Shown: in pieces, positions 25,872 through 35,480 of the stretch
Layout of the letters: every line of letters starts with the position of its first letter
Position numbering within the stretch: position 1 is the stretch's first letter
Source of the DNA: Streptomyces sp. Y2F8-2
GTDB lineage: Bacteria > Actinomycetota > Actinomycetes > Streptomycetales > Streptomycetaceae
DNA length: 64,000 bases
Direction of reading: 5' to 3'
NCBI RefSeq assembly: GCF_014905555.1
Contig: NZ_BNGS01000011.1
Coordinates: forward strand, 124,001 to 188,000
Translations under genes and position numbers: made by a program
The notes under the pieces: generated by a model
The model's input: only the letters and a program-made list of their open reading frames with translations
Database searches by the model: none
Told to the model about the DNA's origin: nothing

Positions 25872-28800
25872 CTAACGCTCCTGGTTGTAGGTGCTGTCAG
25901 GACCGAAGCCCTGGCCGTTCGTTTCACTGCCTGCTCGGCGTCCCCGCTGGACGCCTCGGCGCAGGTTGCTCAGCCTGCCCCTGACGTCCTCGGGGGCACG
26001 GGAGACCTGGGGGCCTCCCTGCGGGGTCGCCTCCGCGGCGCCCTCGATCAGGTTCGCCTTGGGTACCCGTCGAGGCAGACCGGAAGCGGTGACCCCGCCC
26101 GCCTTGGGCTTCCGGAGCTGGGCTGCCTGCTGCCACCGCTCGTCGTTCGCGGAGCGCCAGTCGCCGCCCGTCTCCTTGGCCGCCGGCGGATCCTGGGTCA
26201 CGGGCTGGGGCCGGCCGGCGGTGCCGTTCGCGGTGGAGCCGCGGCGGGGCAGTCCGGCATCGGTCAGCTCGTGGCCGGCGGAGGGGGCCGGTCCCGGACG
26301 GTCGAAGCCTACGCGGTCCCGCTCACTTACGTCACCGGCCTGCGCGGATTCCGCTTCGGGAGCGTACTCGGAGCGGTAGCCGCTCTGGAAGTCGTCCCGC
26401 TGGGGCCAGTCGTCCTGGTACGACGACTCCTCGAAGGAGGAGAACGTCTCCGCGGGGCCGGACCGGTCCGCCGTACGGCCCTCCGGCACCTGTTCCGCAT
26501 ACGCGGGCTCCGGGTAGCCGCCACCGGACGGGAAGCCGTCGTTCTGCGGCAGGCCGCCGTTCTGGGAGAAGTACGGATCCTGGTACGCAGTCTGCTGGGG
26601 CTCCGCGTACGCCGTCTGCTGGTCGTACGCGGCCCGCTGCTCCTCGTACGCGTGCTGCCCGGTGTCGTACGAGGACTGGCCGTTGTCGTACGCGTGCTGT
26701 CCCTCGCCGTACGCCGGCTGCTGCGACTCGAAGCCGTCCTGGTACGAGGGGGCGGTCCGATCGCCCTCCTGCGGCTCCTGCTGCCGGTTCGTGCCCTGGA
26801 CCTGAGCCTCCAGGGCCGCACGGCGCTCCTCGCGCATCAGCGAGCGGCCGACGGGGTCCAACTCCCGTAGGTCGTTCGGGACCTCCGTGTAGCGGCTGTC
26901 GTCGAAGCCCAGCTCCGCCGCCGTCCGCAGCGGCTGCCCGTCGAAGCTCTCACCCTGGAAGGGCTGCTGCGGGATGATCTGGGAGACGGTGAACTCGTCG
27001 CGCTCCAGCGGCTGTTCGCCGCCACCGCCGTGGGTGATGGCGTCGGGCAGCATGACCAGCGAGGTGGTGCCGGCCTGCTCGCCCGAGGGGCGCAGCTGGA
27101 CCCGGATGCCGTGCCGGTCGGACAGCCGGCCGACCACGAACAGGCCCATGCGCTGCGAGATCGCGGCGTCCACGGTCGGCGGGTTGGCCAGCTTGTGGTT
27201 GATGTCCGCGAAGTCCTCGGCGGTCAGGCCGATGCCCTTGTCGTGGATCTCGACCATGATGCGGCCGTCGGGGAGACGGGTCGCGGTCACGCGGACCTTG
27301 GTCTGCGGCGAGGAGAACGTCGTGGCGTTCTCCAGCAGCTCCGCGAGCAGGTGCACGAGGTCGGTCACGGCGCGGCCGTGGATCTCGGCCTCCGGGACGC
27401 CGGACAGCTCGATGCGCTCGTACTGCTCCACCTCGGAGGAGGCGGCGCGCAGCACGTCGATCAGCGGGACCGGCTGGTCCCAGCGGCGGCCGGGCTCCTC
27501 GCCGGCGAGGACGAGGAGGTTCTCGCCGTTGCGGCGCATACGGGTCGCGAGGTGGTCCAGCTTGAACAGGTTCTCCAGCTGGTCCGGGTCGGCCTCGTTG
27601 TTCTCCAGCTCGGTGATCAGGGTCAGCTGGCCCTCGATCAGCGACTGGTTGCGGCGCGAGAGGTTGGTGAAGATCGCGTTGATGTTGCCCCGCAGCAGGG
27701 CCTGCTCGGCGGCGAGCCGGACGGCCTCGCGGTGGACCTGGTCGAAGGCGCGGGCGACCTCGCCGATCTCGTCCGTGGAGGAGATCGGGATGGGCGCGAC
27801 CCGGGTGTCGACACGGCCGGGGTCGGTCCGCGAGAGCTGGTCGACCAGCATCGGCAGGCGCTGCTCGGCGACCCCGAAGGCCGCGTTGCGCAGCTGGCGC
27901 ATCGAGCGGCTCATCTGGCGGGCCATGAGACCGGCGATGATGAACGCGGCGAGCAGGGCGACGACGACGATGGCGCCGGTGACGAACGCGGACTGCTTGG
28001 CGTCGTCGGCGATGGCCGAGGCGTCCGCCACGGCCTTGTCGGCCATGTCCGACTCGATCTGGCGGTACGCGTTGAACTTCAGCGTGTTGACCGCCCACCA
28101 GTTCTGCGGCGTGATGCCCTGCTGGGCGAGCGCGGCGCGGGCGGTGGTGTCGGTGGACGGGAGCGAGGCGAGGGCCGCGACCATCTTGGTCGGGTCGGAC
28201 GGCGGGGGCACGTAGCTCGGGTCCTTGGCCTTGGCCTGCTGGGCCATCGCCGCACCGTCGGACTGCATCTTCTTCTGGAGGACCGTGAGCTTGTCGGCGT
28301 CCGCCTGGGTACCGCCGCCGATGTACTCCTCGACGGCGATGCCCTCGAGGTAGGCGTACGAGGACAGGGCGACGCGCTGCTTGGCGAGGCTGGTGTCCGA
28401 GGTGCCGGGCTTGATCAGCATGTGCATACCGATCGAGCGCTCCAGGGACAGAGCGGCCTTCGTCAGCGAGATGGCGTAGACGGTCCGGCCGTAGCTGGTG
28501 ATGTTGCCGGTGCCCAGACCGAGCTCGTTGGCGAACTCCATCAGCGGGTGCTGGACCTGGACGTAGCCCTCTTCGGTCTGCACCCCGCTCAGGGCGGAGG
28601 TGTAGGCGCCCTGGCGCAGCGCCGGCAGCTTGGCCTCGGCCTTGCGGAAGATGGAGAGGCGGCGCTCCAGGCCCGACGTGTGGGGCATGTTCTGGGCTGC
28701 CTGGTCGAAGACCTTGGCGGCCTGGTCGGTGGCGCCGCGTGCCTGGACGACCGTCGAGTCGTTCTGGCCCTTGCCCTGGAGGAGGGGAGCGGCGCTGACG

Positions 28801-29123
28801 TCGCGCTCGGTGACGAGCGCGTTGGCGTAGGTCAGGGACGCCTGGACGAGACGGGCCGTGTTCTCCGCGTCCCGCGCCTGCCGCCAGGTGTCGATCGAGC
28901 TCTTCACCTGGAAGCCGCCCATCACCAGGCCGACCAGCACGGGTATGAGCAGGATCGCGTTCAGCCTGGTCGGCACGCGCCAGTTGCGCGGGGAGAAGCG
29001 GCTGCCCGCGGGCGGGAGAGCCGTCGCCTCCGGGCCGGGCACTTGTGCGGGTGCCGCTCCGCGCGGCGGCGGGGTGAAGTTGCCCCGTGCCGACGGCTCG
29101 GGACCGTTCTTGCTTCGCCTCAC
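25872..29123 (-). CDS. cvnA2: Conservon sensor histidine kinase-like CvnA (downstream conservon)
   Basis: The 1083-residue membrane sensor has a basic/proline-rich N-terminus, transmembrane helix 1 (about 54-72), an extracytoplasmic nitrate-sensor-like domain, transmembrane helix 2 (AFVTGAIVVVALLAAF), a HAMP segment, a dimerisation region with LFKLDHLATRMRRNGENLLVLAG and an HATPase domain (HDKGIGLTAEDF). A 300-residue low-complexity tail of Tyr/Gln/Glu-rich repeats follows, ending in PLPRRVPKANL-type motifs. Phospho-acceptor activity is uncertain in CvnA proteins. GTG 29123 has GAGAGG upstream, matching the other cvnA start. A perfect palindrome lies 135 bases upstream. Confidence 0.88.
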   Translation of the reverse strand: MRRSKNGPEPSARGNFTPPPRGAAPAQVPGPEATALPPAGSRFSPRNWRVPTRLNAILLIPVLVGLVMGGFQVKSSIDTWRQARDAENTARLVQASLTYANALVTERDVSAAPLLQGKGQNDSTVVQARGATDQAAKVFDQAAQNMPHTSGLERRLSIFRKAEAKLPALRQGAYTSALSGVQTEEGYVQVQHPLMEFANELGLGTGNITSYGRTVYAISLTKAALSLERSIGMHMLIKPGTSDTSLAKQRVALSSYAYLEGIAVEEYIGGGTQADADKLTVLQKKMQSDGAAMAQQAKAKDPSYVPPPSDPTKMVAALASLPSTDTTARAALAQQGITPQNWWAVNTLKFNAYRQIESDMADKAVADASAIADDAKQSAFVTGAIVVVALLAAFIIAGLMARQMSRSMRQLRNAAFGVAEQRLPMLVDQLSRTDPGRVDTRVAPIPISSTDEIGEVARAFDQVHREAVRLAAEQALLRGNINAIFTNLSRRNQSLIEGQLTLITELENNEADPDQLENLFKLDHLATRMRRNGENLLVLAGEEPGRRWDQPVPLIDVLRAASSEVEQYERIELSGVPEAEIHGRAVTDLVHLLAELLENATTFSSPQTKVRVTATRLPDGRIMVEIHDKGIGLTAEDFADINHKLANPPTVDAAISQRMGLFVVGRLSDRHGIRVQLRPSGEQAGTTSLVMLPDAITHGGGGEQPLERDEFTVSQIIPQQPFQGESFDGQPLRTAAELGFDDSRYTEVPNDLRELDPVGRSLMREERRAALEAQVQGTNRQQEPQEGDRTAPSYQDGFESQQPAYGEGQHAYDNGQSSYDTGQHAYEEQRAAYDQQTAYAEPQQTAYQDPYFSQNGGLPQNDGFPSGGGYPEPAYAEQVPEGRTADRSGPAETFSSFEESSYQDDWPQRDDFQSGYRSEYAPEAESAQAGDVSERDRVGFDRPGPAPSAGHELTDAGLPRRGSTANGTAGRPQPVTQDPPAAKETGGDWRSANDERWQQAAQLRKPKAGGVTASGLPRRVPKANLIEGAAEATPQGGPQVSRAPEDVRGRLSNLRRGVQRGRRAGSETNGQGFGPDSTYNQER

Positions 29124-29245
29124 TCGACCAACAACCTCTCGGCGACGGCACCTACGTCGTGCCGCGGTGTCTCCAGAGCCCTGTCCGAGACTTGTACGTC
29201 TTTGACTACTGGGCAGTTCAGGCATTCCAGCACGTCGACCTGCGC

Positions 29246-29275
29246 GATTCCAAACACTCGGAATCCGGGATTCCG
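29246..29275. promoter_or_regulatory. GATTCC/GGAATC palindrome upstream of cvnA2
   Basis: CGGAATCC-G-GGATTCCG (29259-29275) is a perfect 17-base palindrome, and a further GATTCC (29246-29251) and CATTCC (29223-29227 region) lie beside it. Three to four GGAAT half-sites in 55 bases suggest an operator for the conservon promoter. The protein is unknown. Confidence 0.5.
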
Positions 29276-29313
29276 AACGCCGGATGCCCTAGATAAAACG
29301 GTCATAAAGAGCG

Positions 29314-29339
29314 AGCCCCGCCAAAAGGCGGGGCTTTTG
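29314..29339. terminator. Hairpin between the two conservons
   Basis: AGCCCCGCC (29314-29322) pairs with GGCGGGGCT (29327-29335); TTTT follows on the plus strand. It lies 155 bases beyond the cvnD1 stop and may end that leftward transcript, though the T-run faces the other way. Confidence 0.6.
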
Positions 29340-29490
29340 TGAGCGCAGCGGTACCGACCGACCGCGCGGTGTGTCGGTACCACCGAATTTCTCTGTCGAA
29401 ACGTTATGAACACCGGGGCCGACCGTGTCAAACGCCACAGCCGGCGCCCGGTGATCCACGACAACTGCCGTGTGGTGCCGCCGACTTGAT

Positions 29491-30066
29491 CTACCGCAGG
29501 CGGGCCATGAGCGCATGTTCCACCAGCGTGATCAGCGCACTCTTCGCGTCCGCACGGTGCCGGGCGTCCGTCGTGATGATCGGGGTGTCCGGGCCGATCT
29601 GCAGGGCTTCCCGCACTTCGTCGGGCGTGTAGGGCTGGTGCCCGTCGAAACCGTTCAGGGCGATGACGAACGGAAGACCCGAGTTCTCGAAGTAGTCGAC
29701 CGCGGGGAAGCAGTCGGCCAGGCGCCGGGTGTCCACGAGCACCACCGCGCCGATCGCGCCGCGGACCAGGTCGTCCCACATGAACCAGAAGCGGTCCTGG
29801 CCCGGCGTACCGAAGAGGTAGAGGATCAGGTCCTGGTCGAGGGTGATACGGCCGAAGTCCATCGCCACCGTGGTGGTGGTCTTGTCCCCGGTGTGGGTGA
29901 GGTCGTCGATGCCCGCGGACGCGGAGGTCATCACGGCCTCGGTGCGCAGCGGGTTGATCTCCGAGACGGCGCCCACGAACGTGGTCTTGCCGACGCCGAA
30001 GCCCCCCGCCACCACGATCTTCGCGGAGGTGGTCGCCCGCCCTCCGTCAGAGCTTGCGAAGTCCAC
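29491..30066 (-). CDS. cvnD1: Conservon GTPase CvnD (upstream conservon)
   Basis: The 191-residue Ras/MglA-like GTPase shares GGFGVGKTT, FGTPGQDR, NGFDGHQP and the ending EHALMARLR with its neighbour. From about residue 50 onward the two proteins differ at almost no position (GAVVL here, GAIVL there). GTG 30066 overlaps the cvnC1 end by 20 bases. Divergence is confined to the N-terminal 15 residues. Inferred role: GTP-switch output of the CvnA1 membrane complex. Confidence 0.92.
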   Translation of the reverse strand: MDFASSDGGRATTSAKIVVAGGFGVGKTTFVGAVSEINPLRTEAVMTSASAGIDDLTHTGDKTTTTVAMDFGRITLDQDLILYLFGTPGQDRFWFMWDDLVRGAIGAVVLVDTRRLADCFPAVDYFENSGLPFVIALNGFDGHQPYTPDEVREALQIGPDTPIITTDARHRADAKSALITLVEHALMARLR

Positions 30067-30445
30067 TGAGCACCCTTTCGAGCAGTGTCACGTCCGGCGC
30101 GCCGCCGTTGTTCTCGTCGCCACCCGGCTGGTGGATCGCGACGAGTCCGGCCTCGGCGAGGTCCGCGACGAGAATCCGGGCCACACCGAGCGGCATGGCC
30201 AGCAGCGCCGACACCTCGGCCACCGACTTCACCTCGCGGCACAGGTGGCAGATCCGCTGGTGCTCCGGCAGCAGTCCCATCAGCTGGGCCGGGTCGGCCG
30301 TGGTGCTGATCAGCGCCTCGATCGCGAGCTGATAGCGCGGCCGGGTCCGGCCGCCCGTCATCGCGTACGGACGGACCAGCGGCTGGTCGCCCTCGTCCCC
30401 GTACGGCTCGGCGTACGGATCGTGAGAGGCGGTGGGCGGGGTCAT
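30047..30445 (-). CDS. cvnC1: Conservon protein CvnC (DUF742)
   Basis: The 132-residue DUF742 protein consists of a short acidic leader followed by PLVRPYAMTGGRTRPRYQL, the CHLCRE cysteine pair and GVARILVADLAEAGLV. It has GGAGG eight bases before ATG 30445. It lies between cvnB1 (111 bp gap) and cvnD1 (overlap), in the standard conservon order. Confidence 0.93.
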   Translation of the reverse strand: MTPPTASHDPYAEPYGDEGDQPLVRPYAMTGGRTRPRYQLAIEALISTTADPAQLMGLLPEHQRICHLCREVKSVAEVSALLAMPLGVARILVADLAEAGLVAIHQPGGDENNGGAPDVTLLERVLSGLRKL

Positions 30446-30556
30446 GAATCCTCCGGGCGGGACAGCAAGTCGGTCGGGCTAGCCGTCTGACGGGGCCGGT
30501 GGGGGGACTGTGGCGGCCTGACGGTGATTTCGTGAGGTGGGTGGTACCGGGGCCGG

Positions 30557-30979
30557 TCAGTGGAGCAGACTGCCCTGGAGCTCGGCGCGCAGGTCGGGGG
30601 TGAGTACCGCGCCCGCGCGGTCGACCAGGAGCGCCATCTCGTAGCCGACCAGGCCGATGTCGCACTCGGGGTGAGCGAGCACGGCGAGGGACGAGCCGTC
30701 CGAGATGGACATCAGGAACAAGAAGCCGCGTTCCATCTCGACGACGGTCTGTGCCACGGTGCCGCCCTCGAAGATCCGGGAGGCTCCTGCCGTCAGCGAC
30801 GTGAGCCCGGAGGCCACGGCCGCGAGCTGGTCGGCGCGGTCACGCGGGAAGCCCTCCGACAGCGCCAGCAGGAGGCCGTCGGCGGACACGACGACGGTGT
30901 GGGACACCCCGGGGGTGTTGTCCACGAAGTTGGTGATCAACCAGTTGAGGTTCTGTGCCGCCTGGCTCATCGGGCTCAA
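30557..30979 (-). CDS. cvnB1: Conservon roadblock/LC7 protein CvnB
   Basis: The 140-residue roadblock protein is expected to pair with CvnD1. Start is TTG 30979 immediately after the cvnA1 TAG (SPMSQAAQNLNWL); ATG 30970 is an equally good alternative. Differences from the neighbouring CvnB are few (for example CDIGLVGYEM versus ADIGLIGYEM). AGGAG lies within the cvnA1 end. Confidence 0.92.
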   Translation of the reverse strand: MSPMSQAAQNLNWLITNFVDNTPGVSHTVVVSADGLLLALSEGFPRDRADQLAAVASGLTSLTAGASRIFEGGTVAQTVVEMERGFLFLMSISDGSSLAVLAHPECDIGLVGYEMALLVDRAGAVLTPDLRAELQGSLLH

Positions 30980-33900
30980 CTAACGCTCCTGCTGGTGAGT
31001 GGGGCTGGGGAAGCTGCCGGTCTGGCCGGTACCGGCCTGGCGACCCTGGGCGATGCCCCGTCGGAGATTGGTCAGCCGACCGCGCACGTCGTCGGGGGCG
31101 CGCGAGACCTGCGGACCGCTGTGGTGCTGTTGCTGCTGGGCCGTGCCCGGCACGAGGTTCGCGCGCGGGACCCGGCGCGGCAGGCCGGAGGTGGTGACCC
31201 CGCCGGAGGCGGGCTGCCGCACGCGCTCGGCCTGGCGGACGAGCTCGTCGTTCGGGGTGGTCCGCCAGGCCGGACCGGCCGGACGCTGGGGACCCGGGGA
31301 GGGCTGGGCCTGGGGCGCGGCCTGCGGCGGCGTGGAGGCGCCGCCCTGCTGCCGCTCGCGGAACCAGTTCGTCTCGAGCGTGTCGTACAGCGGCGTGCGC
31401 CCGTCACCGGGGCCCGCCGCCGGCGGCAGGGCCTCGGGCTCCTGGCGACGCTGAGGCTGCTGCGGGGCCGGCGGCCGGGGCGCGCCGTAGGCGTCACCGC
31501 CCGCCTGCGGACGCTCGAACTGCCCGGTGGACGACGGGTCCTGACGGTTGCCGAAGCCCGGGGACGCGAACTGGCCCGTGCTGGAGCCGTCGTAGCCCTG
31601 CGGGGCGAACTGGCCCGTCGGAGCCGGGCCCTGGGCGCGGCCCGGTGCCGGGAAGCGGCCCGTGTCCTGCCCCTGTCCGGCCGCCGGGTACTGGCCCGTG
31701 GGGCCGCCCGCGCCCGGGGCGCCGAACACGTCGGAGCGGACGAACTGCCCGTTGTCCGCGGCATCGGCGGCGGGGCGCGGGGCGTTGAAGTCCGGCCGGG
31801 GGTACTCGGAGGTGGAGCCGGGGCCCTGTCGGTCGTCGATCCGCGGGAACTGCTGGCGGTCGTCGACGCGCGGCATGGGCGAGGTCGAGGTCAGTGCGTC
31901 CGGCTCCTCGTGGCCGCGCGGGGCGTCCAGCGAGGCGCGCGGCACCGGCGGCTGCGCGTTCTCGTCGCTCCAGCTCGGCGTGCGCTGCTGCGCGCCGGCA
32001 CCGGGCAGCTCCGGCCGCGAGCCGCCACGCCCGGGCAGCTGCGGACGGCGACGGCCACCGCGCTCCTTGGGCTGCTGCGACTGCTGCTGCTGAGGTTGCT
32101 GCGGCGGTACGGGGGCGCTGTCGCCGAACCCGGCCGAGCGCAGACCCGGGCCGCCGTCACCGAAGCCGCCCTGCCGGGAACCGGGCTCCTGGAAGGGCTG
32201 GGCGGCCTGCAGTCCCTGCGGGCCGCTCTGGCCGAAGGCTCCGGTACCCGCGCCCGCCGGGGCCGGACGGCCCTGCGGGGAGACGGGTCCCTGCGCTCCG
32301 CCGGGGGTGCCGGGGCGGCCGCCGGGGAAGGTGCCGGGCAGCGCGGCGCGCGGGCCCTGACCGGCGCCCACCTGTCCACGCTCCGGGGCGGCGTCGAGTC
32401 CGGGGCCACCGGCGGACCGGTTGCCCTGCTGCGCCTGGCGGCGGGCCGCGGCCGCGCCGGCGGCGGCCTGCGCGGCGGCCGGGCCACCGGAGTGCGGGGC
32501 ACCCTGGCCGGGCTTGCCCGGAGTGGGCTTCTTGCCGCCCTGGGCGACGTCGACCGGGAGCATGACCAGCGCGGTCGTACCACCGGAGTCGGACGGGCGC
32601 AGCTGGATGCGGATGCCGTGGCGCTGGGACAGCCGACCGACCACGAAGAGGCCCATGCGGCGGGAGACCGACACGTCCACGGTGGGCGGCGAGGCGAGTC
32701 GCTCGTTGATCGCCGCGAGGTCCTCGGGCGACAGACCGATACCGGTGTCGTGGATCTCGATCAGGACGCGGCCGTCGGGCAGTGCGTGACCGGTGACCTT
32801 GACCTTGGTCTGCGGCGAGGAGAACGAGGTGGCGTTCTCGAGGAGCTCGGCGAGCAGGTGCACGAGGTCGTTGACGACGCGGCCGGCGACCTCGGTGGCC
32901 GGGACCGCGGCCAGCTCGATGCGCTCGTACTGCTCCACCTCCGACGCGGCGGCGCGGAGCACGTCGACCAGGGGGACCGGGCGGGTCCAGCGGCGGCCCG
33001 GCTCCTCACCGGCCAGAACGAGGAGGTTCTCACCGTTACGGCGCATACGCGTCGCGAGGTGGTCGAGCTTGAACAGCGAGGACAGCTGGTCCGGGTCGGC
33101 CTCGCGGGACTCGAGTTCGGAGATCAGCGACAGCTGGCGCTGGATCAGACCCTGGGAGCGGCGCGAGAGGTTGGTGAACATCGCGTTGACGTTGCCCCGC
33201 AGCAGGGCCTGCTCGGCGGCGAGGCGGACCGCCTCGCGGTGCACGTCGTCGAAGGCCGCGGCCACCTGGCCGATCTCGTCCCGGGAGTGCACACCGACCG
33301 ACTCCACGGACGTGTCGACGTCCTGCGGGTCGGACTCGGACAGCTGCTTGACCAGCTCGGGCAGGCGTTCCTGGGCGACCTTGGTCGCGGTCTCCTGCAG
33401 CCGGCGCAGCGAGCGGATCATGGAGCGGGCCACGACGAAGGCGCCGACGAGGGAGACACCGAGGACGAGGAGGATCAGCGCACCGGAGATGATCGCCTCT
33501 CGCTCGGAGACGTTCTTCAGCTCGCGGGCCTTCTGCTCCATCTGCTCCAGGAGCGTGCCCTCGATGCTCTTCATCTGCTGGATCTTGGTGGAGTCGTCGT
33601 CGATCCAGTCCTTGTACGAGCGCTTGTCCTGCGACTGCAGGCCGTTGGCGCTCTTCAGCACGCGGCCGGCGTACTGGTCGGCGGCCTCGATCGTCGGGCT
33701 GCCCTGGTCGATCGGCTTCGTCAGGTCCTCGGCGCCGTCGCCGTAGATGCTGCGGAAGCTGTCCAGCTCGGAGTCCTGGCTCTCCAGGGCCGAGAGGGCG
33801 TACTGGCGGTCGTTCTCGGAGAGATGGCCGAACGTGGTGTTGCTCGCGGGCAGTGCCGCCGCGATCACCGCGCGCTGCATCGACGCGTATTCCTTGGCGG

Positions 33901-34690
33901 TCGAGAAGGCCGCCAGGGCGCGGGTGCGCTGGATCATCTCCGGGTTGCTGGTGGCCTGCGCCATGTCCTGGGACAGGCTGAGCAGGCCGGTGATCAGACG
34001 GTGGTAGGCCTCGACCGTCTGCGTGGAGTTCTGCGGGTCCTTGTAGGCGCTGGCGCGTATCGCGCTGAGGTTGTTCAGCTCACTCGCGATACCGACGATG
34101 CTGTCGCGCACGCCCGAGAGCTGGCCGCTGCCGGAGGCGTCGCCGATCTCCTGGGTGCCCTCCAGGAAGGCGGAGCGGGCGCGGTTGGTCTTGTCGCGGA
34201 CGCCCTTGACCGTGTAGTCGCTCGGGGTCGCGCCGTGGGCGAGCGGTCCGGCGGACTGGTCGCGCTCGTCCTGGAGCGCCTCCGCGAGCTGCGTCGCCTG
34301 CCGGGTCATGTCCGTCAGCAGCTTCATGGTGTCGAGCTGCTGGATCTGGTCCACGTTGTCGCTGATGCGCAGGGCACCGAGCGAGGTCGCCGCGACCACG
34401 GGGAGCGCCAGCAGCGACACCAGACGCGTGGAGATGCGCCAGTTGCGCAGCGCCAGGCGTGAACCGGCGTCCATCGGGGGAGTGCCGCCCTTGGGTGCCG
34501 CGGGCGCGGGGGGCGGCGTGGTCGACGTGCCGAGCGTGGGCGCGCCGGTGCGTCCGGGCCGCTCGGGGCCGCCGGCGGCCGGTGTCGGTCCCGGGTTCTG
34601 GGCGTGCTGGGGCGAGGAACCGCGGTCGGTCCCGCCGTGCGGCTCCGGCTCCGCCGAAGCGCTGCCATCCCTCTTGAAACGTCCCTGCAC
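30980..34690 (-). CDS. cvnA1: Conservon sensor histidine kinase-like CvnA (upstream conservon)
   Basis: The 1236-residue membrane sensor has a disordered N-terminus of about 75 residues, transmembrane helix 1 (RLVSLLALPVVAATSLGAL), an extracytoplasmic sensor domain, helix 2 (AIISGALILLVLGVSLVGAFVV), HAMP, a coiled dimerisation region and an HATPase domain (HDTGIGLSPEDL). A C-terminal tail of more than 450 residues rich in Gly, Pro, Gln and TGQF repeats follows. GTG 34690 is chosen because GAGG lies upstream in the same arrangement as cvnA2. It heads the cvnABCD1 operon. In S. coelicolor the equivalent conservon affects antibiotic production and morphology, from memory. Confidence 0.88.
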   Translation of the reverse strand: MQGRFKRDGSASAEPEPHGGTDRGSSPQHAQNPGPTPAAGGPERPGRTGAPTLGTSTTPPPAPAAPKGGTPPMDAGSRLALRNWRISTRLVSLLALPVVAATSLGALRISDNVDQIQQLDTMKLLTDMTRQATQLAEALQDERDQSAGPLAHGATPSDYTVKGVRDKTNRARSAFLEGTQEIGDASGSGQLSGVRDSIVGIASELNNLSAIRASAYKDPQNSTQTVEAYHRLITGLLSLSQDMAQATSNPEMIQRTRALAAFSTAKEYASMQRAVIAAALPASNTTFGHLSENDRQYALSALESQDSELDSFRSIYGDGAEDLTKPIDQGSPTIEAADQYAGRVLKSANGLQSQDKRSYKDWIDDDSTKIQQMKSIEGTLLEQMEQKARELKNVSEREAIISGALILLVLGVSLVGAFVVARSMIRSLRRLQETATKVAQERLPELVKQLSESDPQDVDTSVESVGVHSRDEIGQVAAAFDDVHREAVRLAAEQALLRGNVNAMFTNLSRRSQGLIQRQLSLISELESREADPDQLSSLFKLDHLATRMRRNGENLLVLAGEEPGRRWTRPVPLVDVLRAAASEVEQYERIELAAVPATEVAGRVVNDLVHLLAELLENATSFSSPQTKVKVTGHALPDGRVLIEIHDTGIGLSPEDLAAINERLASPPTVDVSVSRRMGLFVVGRLSQRHGIRIQLRPSDSGGTTALVMLPVDVAQGGKKPTPGKPGQGAPHSGGPAAAQAAAGAAAARRQAQQGNRSAGGPGLDAAPERGQVGAGQGPRAALPGTFPGGRPGTPGGAQGPVSPQGRPAPAGAGTGAFGQSGPQGLQAAQPFQEPGSRQGGFGDGGPGLRSAGFGDSAPVPPQQPQQQQSQQPKERGGRRRPQLPGRGGSRPELPGAGAQQRTPSWSDENAQPPVPRASLDAPRGHEEPDALTSTSPMPRVDDRQQFPRIDDRQGPGSTSEYPRPDFNAPRPAADAADNGQFVRSDVFGAPGAGGPTGQYPAAGQGQDTGRFPAPGRAQGPAPTGQFAPQGYDGSSTGQFASPGFGNRQDPSSTGQFERPQAGGDAYGAPRPPAPQQPQRRQEPEALPPAAGPGDGRTPLYDTLETNWFRERQQGGASTPPQAAPQAQPSPGPQRPAGPAWRTTPNDELVRQAERVRQPASGGVTTSGLPRRVPRANLVPGTAQQQQHHSGPQVSRAPDDVRGRLTNLRRGIAQGRQAGTGQTGSFPSPTHQQER

Positions 34691-35291
34691 TAGCGTCGCA
34701 ACCTCTGGACCAGGCGCCCCTCCGCGCGAGCGGTGGGACGGTGTCGGCGTCGTGGGGGGCGCCCTGAATGCGCTCCCCGGGTGGTCGTGAGTGACCGGCG
34801 CTGGCTCCCCCTTCCCGCCGCTCTTCGGCGCTGCGTTGCGCCCCCTGTGCGCCGGTGCGAGACCGCGGCGGTCCGTGGAATTCCAGCACAGTGCCGGATC
34901 TGCAACAAGGCCAACGGGCGAGCGTGTGCTCACCGTGACACCCAGTGAGGGGTGCGTCACGGGATGTAGAAACTGATCCCGTACATAACGGGCACATGGG
35001 GACGAGGCGTTGGCGCGTGCCCGGTGTCCCAGTCGCCATGATCAGGAGCGGAATGCGGGCTTCAATGGAGCAATGTCCGTTTCGCTGAAGGGGGTTGCCG
35101 GTGTTGATTGCCCCTTTTGTCTGTCCGTCAGTGAGCAAACTCACACGGTGATCAGACCCTCTTCAGGGCTTTGCGTGGGAATTGCATGTTTAGCCTGACG
35201 CTTTACAGGGATGGCGAATCCGACAACCCGCGCCCCGGCGGCGGCCCTTGAGGCCCGCCCGGCGCCCGCAACGACGAGGTCAACGACAACA
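34691..35291. other. 600-base intergenic region upstream of cvnA1
   Basis: No gene is convincing. CCCGT-ACATA-ACGGG (34978-34992) and GTGAG-CAAA-CTCAC (35131-35144) are small perfect inverted repeats that may mark operators. GC content drops near 35100-35210, consistent with promoters for cvnA1 or the small gene that follows. Confidence 0.5.
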
Positions 35292-35480
35292 GTGAAGACC
35301 ACGATGATGTTCCGCACCATAGCGAACCCGCGGCGGACGACGCTGGTGCACCTCACCGACGCCGAGGAGCTGCAGGCGCCGGCGACCCCGGAACACTCCG
35401 TCGACCTTCCCACCCAGACCGCCAATCCCAAGCGCACCGTCCTCATGGAGGTCCCGGTCCAGGCCTCCGTCGCGCAGTAG
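35292..35480 (+). CDS. Small conserved protein, 62 residues, unknown function
   Basis: The frame (VKTTMMFRTIANPRRTTL... ending VPVQASVAQ) has strong GC bias at the third codon position from about 35304 onward. The open part before it (ATG 35211) uses A-ending codons and is probably not coding. GAGG lies 12 bases before GTG 35292; ATG 35304 or 35307 is possible. TIANPRRTTL and TANPKRTVL repeat one motif, which hints at an internal duplication. No function is known to me. Confidence 0.55.
   Translation: MKTTMMFRTIANPRRTTLVHLTDAEELQAPATPEHSVDLPTQTANPKRTVLMEVPVQASVAQ

Noticed and set aside
30560..34462. 1300-codon plus-strand frame opposite cvnA1
   Set aside because: Low-complexity Arg/Gly/Leu composition with no motif; the opposite strand encodes a conservon sensor.
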